From the NCBI RefSeq assembly GCF_000716535.1, contig NZ_JNWV01000026.1, positions 62,001-126,000 on the forward strand: a stretch of 64,000 nt of DNA, read 5' to 3'. The notes under the pieces were generated by a model. The model had not been told where the DNA came from. It ran no database searches and was given only the letters and a program-made list of their open reading frames with translations. The position numbers and the translations under genes are program-made. Source of the DNA: Streptomyces flaveolus. GTDB lineage: Bacteria > Actinomycetota > Actinomycetes > Streptomycetales > Streptomycetaceae. The first letter of the stretch is position 1. The number at the start of each line of letters is the position of its first letter. Positions 8,466 to 17,443 of this stretch are shown here, one piece after another.

Positions 8466-9142
8466 TCGAGGTCCTGGTCGTGGACGACGACACCCGTGTC
8501 GCCCGGGTCAACGCCGCATACGTGGAGAAGGTACCCGGCTTCCATGTCGCCGGTGAGGCGCACAACGCGGCGGAGGCGCTGCGCCAGGTCGAGGCGCTGC
8601 CCCGGCTGGACCTCGTCCTGATGGACCACTACCTGCCCGACGACACGGGTCTCGCGGTGGTCCAGGAGATGCGCCGGCGCGGCCACCAGACCGACGTGAT
8701 CATGGTGACGGCCGCGCGGGACGTGTCGACGGTGCAGGCGGCCATGCGCCAGGGCGCGCTGCAGTACCTGGTGAAGCCGTTCGCCTTCGCCGGTCTGCGG
8801 GCGAAGCTGGAGGCGTACGCCGAGCTGCGGCGCACCCTGGACGGCGGCGGGGAGGCCGAGCAGGCGGAGGTGGACCGCATCTTCGGTGCCCTGTCGGCCC
8901 CGTCGGAGCCCGGGCTGCCCAAGGGCCACTCCCCCACGACGGCCGAGTTGGTGCGCCAGGCACTGCTGAACGCCGAACGCCCCCTGTCCGCACAGGAGAT
9001 CGCCGAGCGTACGGGGGTGAGCCGGCAGACCGCCCAGCGGTACCTGAAGCTCCTGGAGCGCACGGGCCGGGCCCGGCTGACCCTCAAGTACGGCGACGCG
9101 GGCCGCCCGGAACACCGTTACGTGTGGGCGACCCGCGCCTGA
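8462..9142 (+). CDS. CitB/DcuR-type response regulator
   Basis: 226 residues: an N-terminal receiver domain (VLVVDDD acidic pocket, phosphorylatable Asp in LVLMDHYLPD, Lys in YLVKPF) and a C-terminal winged HTH (LSAQEIAERTGVSRQTAQRY) typical of the CitB family. Coupled to the kinase by an ATGA overlap, so it is the cognate partner. It ends 24 nt from the convergent ABC substrate-binding gene. It is strikingly similar to the regulator at 12115-12807 over its whole length, including the linker phrase VDRIFGAL and the C-terminal LKYGD-GRPEHRY, so the two are recent paralogues. Likely target: the ABC importer between them. Confidence 0.9.
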   Translation: MIEVLVVDDDTRVARVNAAYVEKVPGFHVAGEAHNAAEALRQVEALPRLDLVLMDHYLPDDTGLAVVQEMRRRGHQTDVIMVTAARDVSTVQAAMRQGALQYLVKPFAFAGLRAKLEAYAELRRTLDGGGEAEQAEVDRIFGALSAPSEPGLPKGHSPTTAELVRQALLNAERPLSAQEIAERTGVSRQTAQRYLKLLERTGRARLTLKYGDAGRPEHRYVWATRA

Positions 9143-9166
9143 GCGCGCTTCACATCGATGCGGCGG

Positions 9167-10225
9167 TCACTTGACGGCCTTGACGAACTCCGTCGTGTAC
9201 GTCTTGCTCAAGTCGACCTTCGCGTTCTTGATGTTGGGGTTGAACGCCTTGAGGACCTTCTCGACGGTCTCGGGGCCGCCCTGGGGCATCACGCCGTCGT
9301 CGGTGAACATCGGGAGGGTGCTCTTGATGGCCTGCGCGTACAGCGCCTTGTTGCCCTGGGAGTAGTCGGCGGGCATCTTGGCGGCGATCTCGTCGGCGCT
9401 GTGCGTGGACATCCACTTGAGCGTCTTGACGAATGCGTTGACCAACTTCTGGACGGTGTCCTTGTGTCCGTTCACCCAGTCCGTCTGCATGTACAGACTT
9501 GACGAGGGGTACGGCCCGCCCAGCGCCTCCTGCGAGCCCTCGGGGGTGCGCATGTCGATGAGGATCTTCCCGGCCTTCTTGTCCAGGATCGTCGCGACGG
9601 TCGGGTCAGTGGTCATGCCGCCGTCGATCGCGCCCTTCTGGAGCGCCGCGATGAACGTGGGCCCGGCCCCGACCGCGACCGGCGTGAAGTCGCTGATCTT
9701 CACTCCGTTCTTGACCGCGAGGTACTTGGTGAGGAAGTCGGTCGAGGAACCGAGCCCGGTCACGCCCAGCTTGCGGCCCTTGAAGTCCTTGGGCGAGGTG
9801 AGGTCGCCGGCGGCCTTGTTCGAGACGACCTCGACCTCGCCGGGCGCGTGCGAGAACTGCACGACCGACTCCACCGACTTGCCCTTCACCTGGAGGTCCA
9901 GGGTGTGGTCGTAGAACCCGACCGCTCCCTGCACCTGGCCGGAGACGAGCGCGGTCTCGGCCTGGACCCCGGCGGGCTCGCTGAGGAGCTGCACGTCGAG
10001 CCCCTCCGCCTGGAAGTAGCCGAGGCGCTGGGTGAGCATCGCGGGCAGGTAGATGACCTTGTCCAGGCCGCCGACCATGATCTTGACCGACTCGCCCTTT
10101 CCGCCGCCCCCACCGCTGCCGGTGTCGGCCGTGGAGCTTGCCGCGTCGTTGGCGCAGGCGGTGAGCGAGGAGAGGGCGAGCAGTCCGGCGGCGGCCAGGG
10201 AGGCGTATCTGGCGGTCTTGCGCAT
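9167..10225 (-). CDS. ABC importer substrate-binding lipoprotein (SsuA/TauA/NMT1-like)
   Basis: 352-residue lipoprotein: signal peptide ending in lipobox LTAC with Cys24, a short Ser/Gly linker, then a type II periplasmic-binding fold of the NMT1/THI5 and SsuA group (YLPAMLTQRLGYFQAEGLDV near the N-terminus; DFKGRKLGVTGLGSSTDFL in the hinge area). It would capture a nitrate-, sulfonate-, taurine- or thiamine-precursor-like small molecule outside the membrane. The ATG at 10225 is preferred over the GTG at 10234 because AAGGA is then 10 nt upstream. It is the last gene of the minus-strand operon ATPase-permease-binding protein. Confidence 0.88.
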   Translation of the reverse strand: MRKTARYASLAAAGLLALSSLTACANDAASSTADTGSGGGGGKGESVKIMVGGLDKVIYLPAMLTQRLGYFQAEGLDVQLLSEPAGVQAETALVSGQVQGAVGFYDHTLDLQVKGKSVESVVQFSHAPGEVEVVSNKAAGDLTSPKDFKGRKLGVTGLGSSTDFLTKYLAVKNGVKISDFTPVAVGAGPTFIAALQKGAIDGGMTTDPTVATILDKKAGKILIDMRTPEGSQEALGGPYPSSSLYMQTDWVNGHKDTVQKLVNAFVKTLKWMSTHSADEIAAKMPADYSQGNKALYAQAIKSTLPMFTDDGVMPQGGPETVEKVLKAFNPNIKNAKVDLSKTYTTEFVKAVK

Positions 10226-10286
10226 GCGGGTCACGTCCTTGTGAGAGGGCTGTGCGGGAAGGAGCGGGGGGTGGCGAGGGGACCGG

Positions 10287-11150
10287 TCAGCTGTCGGAAC
10301 CGGTGGGCCTCCAGCGGAAGATGCGGCGCTCGGCGAAGGTCAGCAGCCCCTCGGCGACGAGGGCGACCACCGCGAGGATGACCATGGCGGCGTACACGCC
10401 GGCGGCGTTGAAGGTGTTCTGCGACTGCGAGACGAGCAGGCCGATGCCCTTGGTCGCGCCGATGTACTCGCCGACGATGGCGCCGATGAGCGCGAAGCCG
10501 AAGCTGACGTGCAGGCTGGTGAAGATCCAGGAGGTGGCCGACGGGATGACCACCTGGAGGGTCACCCTGCGGTCGCTCGCGCCCAGGATGCGGGCGTTGG
10601 CCACGAGGTTGCGGTCCACTTCGCGGGCGCCCTGGAAGGCGTTGAAGAACACCGGGAAGAAGACGAGCACCACGGCGGAGGCAACCTTGGAGGACGGCCC
10701 GAGTCCGAACCAGATCAGGAAGATGGGCGCCAGCACGATCCTGGGAATCGAGTTGAGCACCTTGATGTATGGACCAAGAACCTCGGCGAGCAATCTGATC
10801 CGCCCGAGCGCAATGCCGAGCAGCACACCGGCGACCACACCGATGACCCAGCCGAGCAGGGCCTCGTACAGCGTGTACCAGATCTGCTCGCCCAGGGAGC
10901 CGAGCGCTGTCCCGTGGGTCACCCAGGTCCAAATCTGGTCCCAGATCTTCGAGGGCATCGAGAAGTTGAACGGGTCGATGACCTTGGCGCGGGACAGCGC
11001 CTCCCACAGTCCGAGGACGGCCACCAGGAGCACCACGCGCACGACGTTGACGAGGATCTTGCGCCGGCGAGCGGCCTGGGCGCGGGTCCGCGCGCGATCG
11101 GGTGTCTTGACGGTGTCCACGACCGGGGTGCTGAGAACCTCAGGCGACAT
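10287..11150 (-). CDS. ABC importer permease (SsuC/TauC-like)
   Basis: 287-residue inner-membrane permease with six predicted helices and the BPD-transporter EAA-like loop (GASDRRVTLQVVIPSATSWI), which contacts the ATPase. A basic N-terminus (ARTRAQAARRRK) precedes helix 1. ATG at 11150 has GAGGGG at 8-nt spacing and overlaps the ATPase stop by 11 nt, so translation is coupled. It forms one transporter with the genes on either side. Confidence 0.9.
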   Translation of the reverse strand: MSPEVLSTPVVDTVKTPDRARTRAQAARRRKILVNVVRVVLLVAVLGLWEALSRAKVIDPFNFSMPSKIWDQIWTWVTHGTALGSLGEQIWYTLYEALLGWVIGVVAGVLLGIALGRIRLLAEVLGPYIKVLNSIPRIVLAPIFLIWFGLGPSSKVASAVVLVFFPVFFNAFQGAREVDRNLVANARILGASDRRVTLQVVIPSATSWIFTSLHVSFGFALIGAIVGEYIGATKGIGLLVSQSQNTFNAAGVYAAMVILAVVALVAEGLLTFAERRIFRWRPTGSDS

Positions 11151-11955
11151 GGGCGGCACCCCTCTCACGGGTGATGCGGACCTCTTCGCCGAGGGACTCC
11201 CAGATCTCGCGGTAGATCTCGATGAACCGCGGCTCCAGCCGCACCGACTCGACCTTGCGCGGGCGAGGCAGGTCGATGTCGAAGACCTGCTTCACGGTCG
11301 CGGGTCCGGCGGTCATCACGACGACCTTGTCGGCCAGCGCGATGGACTCCTCCAGGTCGTGGGTGACGAAGACGACCGAGGCGCCGGTGCCCTCCCACAG
11401 CTCCAGCAGCTCGTCCGACATCAGCGCCCGGGTCTGCACGTCGAGCGCCGAGAACGGCTCGTCCATCAGCAGGATCTCGGGGTCGTTGACGAAGGTGGCC
11501 GCCAGGGCGACCCGCTTGCGCTGGCCGCCGGAGAGCTGGTGCGGATAGCGGTCCTCGAAGGCGGCGAGTCCCACCCGCGCCAGCCAGTCACGGGCCCTCT
11601 GCTTGGCCTCCGCCTTGGGCACGCCCCGGAAGCGCGGGCCCGCCATGACGTTCGACAGCACGGTCCGCCAGGGGAAGGTGGCGTCCTGCTGGAAGACGAA
11701 GCCGACCTTGTCACCGACCCCGTCGACCGGTTCCCCGGCCACCAGCACCTCGCCCTCGGTGGGCTCCTCCAGGCCGCTGACCAGGGTCAGCGTGGTGGAC
11801 TTGCCGCATCCGGTCGGTCCTACGACGGCCACGAACTCGCCGCGCTCCACGGTGAGGTCCAGGCCGCGCACCGCCGTGTGCAGTCCCCCGGACGGGGTTC
11901 TGAAGATCTTGCTAGCGCCCCGCAGCTCGATGGCGGGGCTGGTGTGTGCGCTCAT
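11140..11955 (-). CDS. ABC importer ATP-binding protein (SsuB/TauB-like)
   Basis: 271-residue ATPase: Walker A VGPTGCGKSTT, Q-loop in FVFQQDATFPWRTV, signature LSGGQRKRVALAA, Walker B LLMDEPFSALD and switch histidine VTHDLEESI. It powers the importer encoded downstream. The ATG at 11955 has no ribosome site; TACCGT lies 8 nt upstream on the minus strand, so the operon may be leaderless. It is divergent from the second CitB-type regulator across a motif-rich 159-bp spacer. Confidence 0.9.
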   Translation of the reverse strand: MSAHTSPAIELRGASKIFRTPSGGLHTAVRGLDLTVERGEFVAVVGPTGCGKSTTLTLVSGLEEPTEGEVLVAGEPVDGVGDKVGFVFQQDATFPWRTVLSNVMAGPRFRGVPKAEAKQRARDWLARVGLAAFEDRYPHQLSGGQRKRVALAATFVNDPEILLMDEPFSALDVQTRALMSDELLELWEGTGASVVFVTHDLEESIALADKVVVMTAGPATVKQVFDIDLPRPRKVESVRLEPRFIEIYREIWESLGEEVRITRERGAAHVA

Positions 11956-11995
11956 GGGCCGGGACGGTAGGTGTGGCCCCGGCCACGGCAGGAGT

Positions 11996-12054
11996 CTTGT
12001 GAGCACAAGCCGTTCTTTTGCTCGCAAGAACCTGTTGTGCTCGTTTTGCTCGCG
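11996..12054. promoter_or_regulatory. Cluster of repeated TTnTGCTCG motifs between ABC operon and regulator
   Basis: Four copies of a TTKTGCTC-like motif sit within 60 bp: inverted at 12001-12009 (minus-strand CTTGTGCTC) and direct at 12015-12024, 12034-12043 and 12043-12052. They build two clear inverted repeats: CTTGTG-ag-CACAAG (11996-12009) and GTTCTT-N8-AAGAAC (12012-12031), the latter enclosing TTGC-tc-GCAA. The spacer is AT-richer than its surroundings. It lies between the ATPase start (11955) and the regulator start (12115) and is the obvious operator region for both. Confidence 0.65.
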
Positions 12055-12114
12055 CTACAACTGCGGAGCCGAAACACGGGCTGAACGCTCGCCGGCCTTG
12101 TGAGGAGAGGCCTG

Positions 12115-12807
12115 ATGATTGACGTCCTGGTGGTCGACGACGACTTCCGTGTCGCTGAGATAAACGCCAAGTACGTGGGAAAGGTTCCCGGCTTCCGGGT
12201 GGCCGCCCGCGCGCACAGCGCCGCCCAGGCCCTGGCCGCCGTGGAACGCGGCTCCATCGACCTGGTCCTGCTCGACCACTACCTGCCGGACCAGACCGGC
12301 CTCGAACTCGTGCACCGCATGCGCGAGCAGGGCCACGGCACCGACGTCATCATGATCACGGCGGCCAGCGATGTGACGACCGTCCAGCAGGCGATGCGCC
12401 TGGGCGCCCTGCACTACCTCGTCAAGCCCTTCACCTTCGCCGCGCTGCGGACCCGCCTGGACTCCTACGCCGCCCTGCGCCGCACGGTCGACCGGGTGGG
12501 CGGCCGGGGCCTGACGGGTCAGGAACAGGTCGACCGGATCTTCGGCGCCCTGCGCACCGCCCCCGCCCCTTCCGCGCCCGGCCTGCCGACCGGCCACTCC
12601 GAGCCCACGACCGACCTCATCTGCGGTGTCCTGCACCGCGCCGACCATCCGCTCTCGGCCCACGAGGTGGCCGCCCGCACCGGCCTGAGCCGCTCCACCG
12701 CCCAGCGCTATCTCCGCCACCTCGAACAGGCGGGCCGTCTCCGCCTCTCCCTGAAGTACGGCGACACCGGCCGTCCGGAACACCGGTACGCCTGGGTGGC
12801 GCCGTAG
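12115..12807 (+). CDS. CitB/DcuR-type response regulator, orphan paralogue
   Basis: 230 residues with the same architecture as the regulator at 8462-9142: receiver (VLVVDDD; Asp in LVLLDHYLPD; VKPFTF) and winged HTH (LSAHEVAARTGLSRSTAQRY). The start ATG follows GGAGAGG by 5 nt. No kinase is adjacent, and the phosphorylation residues are intact, so it may be driven by the CitA-type kinase 4-5 kb away or by a distant one. It is divergent from the ABC importer, whose promoter region carries repeated motifs, so it is the best candidate to regulate that operon. Confidence 0.88.
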   Translation: MIDVLVVDDDFRVAEINAKYVGKVPGFRVAARAHSAAQALAAVERGSIDLVLLDHYLPDQTGLELVHRMREQGHGTDVIMITAASDVTTVQQAMRLGALHYLVKPFTFAALRTRLDSYAALRRTVDRVGGRGLTGQEQVDRIFGALRTAPAPSAPGLPTGHSEPTTDLICGVLHRADHPLSAHEVAARTGLSRSTAQRYLRHLEQAGRLRLSLKYGDTGRPEHRYAWVAP

Positions 12808-12823
12808 CGGGTCCGCCGCCCGG

Positions 12824-14416
12824 CTACACGGCTCCGGCCCCGGTCAGCGAACGCACCTCCGTCTCTGCGTACTTGGCCTCGTCCGGAACCTCGTCCGAGG
12901 TCACCGTGCCCAGCCAGCCGGCGAGGAAGCCGAGCGGGATGGAGACGATGCCCGGGTTCTCCAGCGGGAAGTACTGGAAGTCGACGCCGGGGAACAGGGA
13001 TTCCGGACTGCCGGACACCACCGGGGAGAGCAACACGAGCCCGATCGCCGGGAGCAGCCCGCCGTACACCGCCCACACCGCGCCCCGTGTGGTGAAGCCG
13101 CGCCAGAACAGCGAGTAGAGCAGGACCGGCAGGTTCGCCGAGGCGGCGACCGCGAAGGCGAGGCCGACGAGGAAGGCCACATTGAGATCGCGGGCCAGCA
13201 GGCCGAGCCCGATCGCCACGACGCCGATGCCGACCGCCGCGCACCGGGCCACGGCCACCTCGCTGCGGGGCTTGCCGCGTCGGCGGCGCAGTGACGCGTA
13301 CAGATCGTGGGCCACCGAGGCCGAGGAGGCGAGGGTGATGCCCGCGACCACCGCGAGGATCGTGGCGAAGGCCACGGCGGCGACGACCGCGAACAGCACG
13401 GTGCCCCCGGTCGAGCCCGATCCGCCGCCCAGGTCGAGGGCGAGCAGAGGCACCGCCGTGTTCCCGGCCGCGTTGGATCCGCGTACGGTCTGCGGCCCCA
13501 CCACCGCCGCCGCCCCGAAGCCGAGGACGATCGTCATCAGGTAGAAGCTGCCGATCAGACCGATGGACCACACCACGGAGCGGCGGGCCGCCCGCGCGGT
13601 CGGCACGGTGTAGAAGCGGGACAGGATGTGCGGCAGCCCGGCCGTGCCCAGCACCAGCGCGAGCCCCAGGCTGATGAAGTCCAACCGGGCGTTCCAGTCC
13701 CCGCCGTACTTCAGCCCCGGCGCCAGGAACGCCCTGCCATGACCGCTGCGCTCCGCCGCCGTGAGCAGCAGCCGGTCGACATCGCCGTGGAAGCGCAGCA
13801 GGACCAGGACGGTCAGTACGACCGTCCCGCTCAGCAGCAGGACCGCCTTCACGATCTGGATCCAGGTGGTGGCCCGCATCCCTCCCAACGACACGTAGAT
13901 CACCATCAGCGCGCCGACACCGATGACCGTCCAGGCCTGTGCCGCGCCGCCCGTCCGCCCCAGCAGCAACGCCACCAGGCTGCCCGCGCCGACCATCTGC
14001 GCCACCAGGTACAGCACGGAAACCGTGACCGAGGACGCTCCCGCGGCGATCCGCACCGGCCGCTCGTTCATCCGCGCGGCCACCACGTCGGCCAGCGTGA
14101 ATTTCCCGCAGTTGCGCACCAGTTCGGCCACCAGGAACAGCACGACCAGCCACGCGACGAGGAATCCCACCCCGTACAGCAGCCCGTCGTACCCGTACAG
14201 CGCGATGAGCCCGCTGATCCCCAGGAAGGAGGCCGCCGACATGTAGTCGCCCGCGATGGCAAAACCATTTTCCATCGGGGAGAACAGCCGCCCGCCCGCG
14301 TAGAACTCCTCCGCCGAACCGTGCCGCCTGCGGCTCGCCCACGTCGTGATGCCGAGGGTGACCGCCACGAATCCGCTGAACAGCAGCAGCGCCAGAGTCT
14401 GATGGTCACCGGTCAC
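12824..14416 (-). CDS. Sodium:solute symporter, acetate/monocarboxylate type (ActP/MctC-like)
   Basis: 530-residue SSS-family transporter, about 13 membrane helices, importing acetate, pyruvate or similar with Na+ or H+. Family features: EEFYAGGRLFSPMENGFAIAGDYMSAASFLG at the N-terminus (residues about 30-60) and VSLGGMRATTWIQIVKAVLL near the middle. The GTG at 14416 overlaps the upstream DUF485 stop (GTGA) and is preceded by GGGAGGGG. DUF485-ActP pairs are standard in bacteria. It converges on the orphan response regulator with a 16-nt gap. Confidence 0.88.
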   Translation of the reverse strand: MTGDHQTLALLLFSGFVAVTLGITTWASRRRHGSAEEFYAGGRLFSPMENGFAIAGDYMSAASFLGISGLIALYGYDGLLYGVGFLVAWLVVLFLVAELVRNCGKFTLADVVAARMNERPVRIAAGASSVTVSVLYLVAQMVGAGSLVALLLGRTGGAAQAWTVIGVGALMVIYVSLGGMRATTWIQIVKAVLLLSGTVVLTVLVLLRFHGDVDRLLLTAAERSGHGRAFLAPGLKYGGDWNARLDFISLGLALVLGTAGLPHILSRFYTVPTARAARRSVVWSIGLIGSFYLMTIVLGFGAAAVVGPQTVRGSNAAGNTAVPLLALDLGGGSGSTGGTVLFAVVAAVAFATILAVVAGITLASSASVAHDLYASLRRRRGKPRSEVAVARCAAVGIGVVAIGLGLLARDLNVAFLVGLAFAVAASANLPVLLYSLFWRGFTTRGAVWAVYGGLLPAIGLVLLSPVVSGSPESLFPGVDFQYFPLENPGIVSIPLGFLAGWLGTVTSDEVPDEAKYAETEVRSLTGAGAV

Positions 14417-14961
14417 GGGGCCCCTCCCTGCGCTCCGCGGGCCAGTTCCTGGGTGTCCCAGCGCAGTTCCAGCGCGGCCCGGTCCCGGCGCAGCCGCGCG
14501 TGCCGGGCGTAGGCCCAGGTGAACAGGAACGTGGTGAGGAACTGTCCTAGCCCCGCGAGCATCGCCACGTTCACCGCGCCTACCACGGGCCGGGCCATGA
14601 GCCCCGGCGCGGTGGTCGCGGCGACCACGTACGCCACATACCACGCCAGGAAGGCCGTGACCCCAGGCACCACGAACCGCCGGTATCTGCCGCGCACTTC
14701 CTGGAACGCCTCACTCCGCTGAACCTCGACGTACACATCGCGGGCGCGCGCCGCCGCCGCGCCGGGCTCAGCGCGTGCGGGCGGCACGGCCGGCGCCGGC
14801 ATGCCCGCACTGTCCACCTCGCCCCAGCCCGAGGCCAACGTGTCGTCCCAGGGGTCCTCGTACGTCATGTCACGGGAGGGCGCGCCGTCGCCTTCCTGGT
14901 TCCCGGCCGATCTCTCGGGACCGTCCCCGACTCCACGAGGACGACCGTTGCTTGACTGCAT
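14413..14961 (-). CDS. DUF485 membrane protein, symporter partner
   Basis: 182-residue protein: a disordered acidic/Pro-rich N-terminal half (about 1-85), then the DUF485 core with two membrane helices (VPGVTAFLAWYVAYVVAATT and a second ending FLTTFLFTWAYARHA). DUF485 proteins accompany acetate permeases; their role is not settled. Coupled to the symporter by a 4-nt overlap. The start is uncertain: ATG 14961 has no good ribosome site; the later in-frame ATG (MTYEDPWDD) is possible. Confidence 0.75.
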   Translation of the reverse strand: MQSSNGRPRGVGDGPERSAGNQEGDGAPSRDMTYEDPWDDTLASGWGEVDSAGMPAPAVPPARAEPGAAAARARDVYVEVQRSEAFQEVRGRYRRFVVPGVTAFLAWYVAYVVAATTAPGLMARPVVGAVNVAMLAGLGQFLTTFLFTWAYARHARLRRDRAALELRWDTQELARGAQGGAP

Positions 14962-15030
14962 GCCCAAGGATGGACAGAACGGGGTGATCCCTGACTCTTC
15001 TTCTTCCGGCTCTTCACCCCATCAGGTGAT

Positions 15031-15720
15031 TCACCCGGTCGGTGGCCGCACCAGCCCCTTGCTGTAGGCGTACCGCACGGCCTGTGCCCGGTCCTTCAGC
15101 CCCGTCTTGGCGAAGAGGTTGTTGATGTGGGTCTTCACGGTCGCGGTCGACACATGCAGCCGGCGAGCGATCTCCTGATTGTTGAGACCTTCGCCGATCA
15201 GCACCAGGACCTCGGTCTCGCGCGTGGTCAGCCCGTCGGGCGCCTCGCCGGCCGCTGGCGCCGGCACGGGCTCGGCCTGAGACAGCCGTTCCAGCAACCG
15301 TCGCTGCACACTCGGCGACAGCCCCGCGTCCCCCGAGAGCACACTGTGCACGGCACGGACGATCTCGTCACCGCCCGCGTCCTTGGTCAGGTAGCCCCGG
15401 GCCCCGGCCCGCAACGCGGGGAACAGCGAATCGTCGTCCGCGTAGGTGGTGAGCACCACGACCTGCGTGCCCGGGTACTGCGACCGGATCCGCCGGGTGG
15501 CCTCCACGCCGTCGCAGCGGGGCATCCTGAGGTCCATCAGCACGACGTCCGGGGCGAGTTCCCCGACCAGCCGCACCGCCTCCTCCCCGTCACCCGCGGC
15601 CCCGACCACCTCCACGCCCGGCAACAGCCCGAGGAGCATCACGATGCCTTCACGGACCACGGTCTGATCGTCGGCCACCACCACCCGTGCGGGCTTCCGC
15701 TCCCCCTCCGTCTCCGTCAT
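15031..15720 (-). CDS. NarL/LuxR-family response regulator
   Basis: 229 residues: receiver domain (VVVADDQ; Asp in VVLMDLRMPRCDG; Thr in VVVLTTYAD; Lys in YLTKDAG) and LuxR HTH (LTTRETEVLVLIGEGLNNQEIARRL, then VSTATVKTHINNLF). A Pro/Ala linker joins them. Its ATG overlaps the kinase stop by 4 nt (ATGA), so it is the kinase's partner. Spaced 70 nt from the DUF485 gene on the same strand, so acetate-transport genes are plausible but unproven targets. Confidence 0.9.
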   Translation of the reverse strand: MTETEGERKPARVVVADDQTVVREGIVMLLGLLPGVEVVGAAGDGEEAVRLVGELAPDVVLMDLRMPRCDGVEATRRIRSQYPGTQVVVLTTYADDDSLFPALRAGARGYLTKDAGGDEIVRAVHSVLSGDAGLSPSVQRRLLERLSQAEPVPAPAAGEAPDGLTTRETEVLVLIGEGLNNQEIARRLHVSTATVKTHINNLFAKTGLKDRAQAVRYAYSKGLVRPPTG

Positions 15721-16868
15721 ACGGGCACCTTCAGTGTCACCGCGAACCCCTCCTCGTCCGGTCCCGCGTCCAGCGAACCGCCCAGCAGCTCGGCGCGCTC
15801 ACGCATGCCCAGCAGACCGTACCCGCCTCCGGATCCGTTCAGTTCGCCCGCTTCGCCGCCCGAGTCCCGGACGTTCAGCGTCACTTCGTGCTCGCTGTAG
15901 TCGAGCCGTACGGCCACTCTGGCGCCCTGCGCGTGCTTGCGGATGTTCGTCAGTGCCTCCTGGGCGACCCGCCGCACGGCCTGGGACACCTCGGCCGGCA
16001 GGGGTCTGCGTTCACCTGTGACGGTGACCCCGGCGCCGTCGGCCGCGCTGACGAGTTCGGTCAGGAACTCCTCCAGCGGGGTCAGCTCGCCCCGCAGCGC
16101 CGACAGCGCCTGCCGAGTCTCGGCGAGGCCGTCACGGGCCATGCCCCGGGCGGCCACCACCCGCTCCAGGATCCGCTCGCGATCCGCGCCGTTCTCGATC
16201 AGCAGGCGGGCCGCCTCCAGGTGCACCAGCTGCGCCGAAAGGCTGTGTGCCAGCACGTCGTGGATCTCCCGTGCGATGCGGGCCCGCTCGGCCAGTGCCG
16301 CGGACTCGGCCTCGGCCGCGCGGGCGGCCCGCTCCTGGGCGAGAAGCCGTTGCGCGTTGCCCCGGGCTTCCGCGTCCAGCCGCAGGACGTACCCGGCGAG
16401 GGCCATGCCGGCCACGGTGGCGGCCGTGGTGAGCCAGACGTCGTTGGTGAACGCGGAGTACGAGGCCAGGGCAACCGACGCGACGGGAACCGCCGCCCCT
16501 AGTGGCAGCCGCTCCAGCGCGCCGACCCCGCAACCGCACCAGATCACGAGCGCCGGCCCCCTGAATCCCGTGGCCTCGGCGGCGACCGCGATGCCCAGGA
16601 GCACACCGATGAGTGCGAGGGAGGGCACCAGCCGGTGCTCATAGGTGGTCCGGAAGAAGGCCCAGGAGACGAGAGCGGCGAGCAGGATCGCCGCCGCTGC
16701 CGCGAGTGCTTCCCAGAGACCGACGTGCCTCTGGCTGAAGGCACCCCACAGGAGCACGGCCAGCACGAGCAGTCGGACGGCCCAGACGAGCGTGCGCCGG
16801 GGAAAGGTGGTTCCCGAGCGGCCGAGCGCTTCGCGTGACGGCCAGCGTGTCCAGGCGTTCTCTGTCAC
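15717..16868 (-). CDS. NarL-type sensor histidine kinase (HisKA_3)
   Basis: 383 residues. The N-terminal third holds about five to six membrane helices with almost no extracellular loops, so it likely senses a membrane or intramembrane signal. The DHp helix has ERARIAREIHDVLAHSLSAQ with the phospho-acceptor His; the short HATPase_c domain at the C-terminus ends GGYGLLGMRERAELLGG. GTG at 16868 has AAGGAG 5 nt upstream and overlaps the preceding gene by 4 nt. Three-gene operon: membrane protein, kinase, regulator. Confidence 0.88.
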   Translation of the reverse strand: MTENAWTRWPSREALGRSGTTFPRRTLVWAVRLLVLAVLLWGAFSQRHVGLWEALAAAAAILLAALVSWAFFRTTYEHRLVPSLALIGVLLGIAVAAEATGFRGPALVIWCGCGVGALERLPLGAAVPVASVALASYSAFTNDVWLTTAATVAGMALAGYVLRLDAEARGNAQRLLAQERAARAAEAESAALAERARIAREIHDVLAHSLSAQLVHLEAARLLIENGADRERILERVVAARGMARDGLAETRQALSALRGELTPLEEFLTELVSAADGAGVTVTGERRPLPAEVSQAVRRVAQEALTNIRKHAQGARVAVRLDYSEHEVTLNVRDSGGEAGELNGSGGGYGLLGMRERAELLGGSLDAGPDEEGFAVTLKVPV

Positions 16869-17443
16869 ACGCGCTCCTTCCACGCCGACCGCTCGTCGTC
16901 ACCGTACGCCGGAGCGGGACGGCTCGGGACGGGGCGGCTCGGGGCGCCGACGGACTGGATCGGGGCGCCGCTGGACTGGCTGGGGGCGGCGATGGACTGG
17001 GCCCGCCAGGCCAGGATCCCGCCGCGGACCAACAGGGTGCCGGCGAGGCCGAGCATCAGCGCGGAGCTGTCCTGGTGCACGCCGAGAGCGGAGCCGAGGG
17101 CGAAGACGCCGACTCGCAGGGCTATGCCCACGATCCATACGGCGCCGCTCGCCTTGCTGCTCTTGGCCCATACGACGCCGTCCGGCGCGGTCCAGATGCG
17201 GGTGGTCCAGCCCCAGCCGATGCCGGTGACCAGGCCGATGAACAGCTCGACCACGAGCAGGCCGACGGATTCGGCGCGGTGGTGGGCGTCGAGGATGCCG
17301 GGCTCGCGCAGTGAGACGACGGCCAGGATCACCGGCAGCAGCCACCAGCGCCGGTCCGTGTCGATCGCCCGGGCGCGGAACTGCCGCGCGATCACTATGG
17401 CGACCACGGCAACGATCACCAGCGCGTTGACGAGCCCGGGCAT
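16865..17443 (-). CDS. Small multi-helix membrane protein (DUF1453/CcdC-like)
   Basis: 192 residues with four to five predicted helices (LVNALVIVAVVAIVIARQFR at the N-terminus, a WWLLPVILAVVS helix, then GLLVVELFIGLVTGIGWGW) and a cytoplasmic Ser/Pro tail. It resembles the DUF1453/CcdC-type fold, whose function is unknown. ATG at 17443 is preceded by GGAGGT at 4-nt spacing. Being first in the operon and overlapping the kinase gene by 4 nt, it is a candidate accessory sensor or target of that two-component system. Confidence 0.7.
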   Translation of the reverse strand: MPGLVNALVIVAVVAIVIARQFRARAIDTDRRWWLLPVILAVVSLREPGILDAHHRAESVGLLVVELFIGLVTGIGWGWTTRIWTAPDGVVWAKSSKASGAVWIVGIALRVGVFALGSALGVHQDSSALMLGLAGTLLVRGGILAWRAQSIAAPSQSSGAPIQSVGAPSRPVPSRPAPAYGDDERSAWKERV

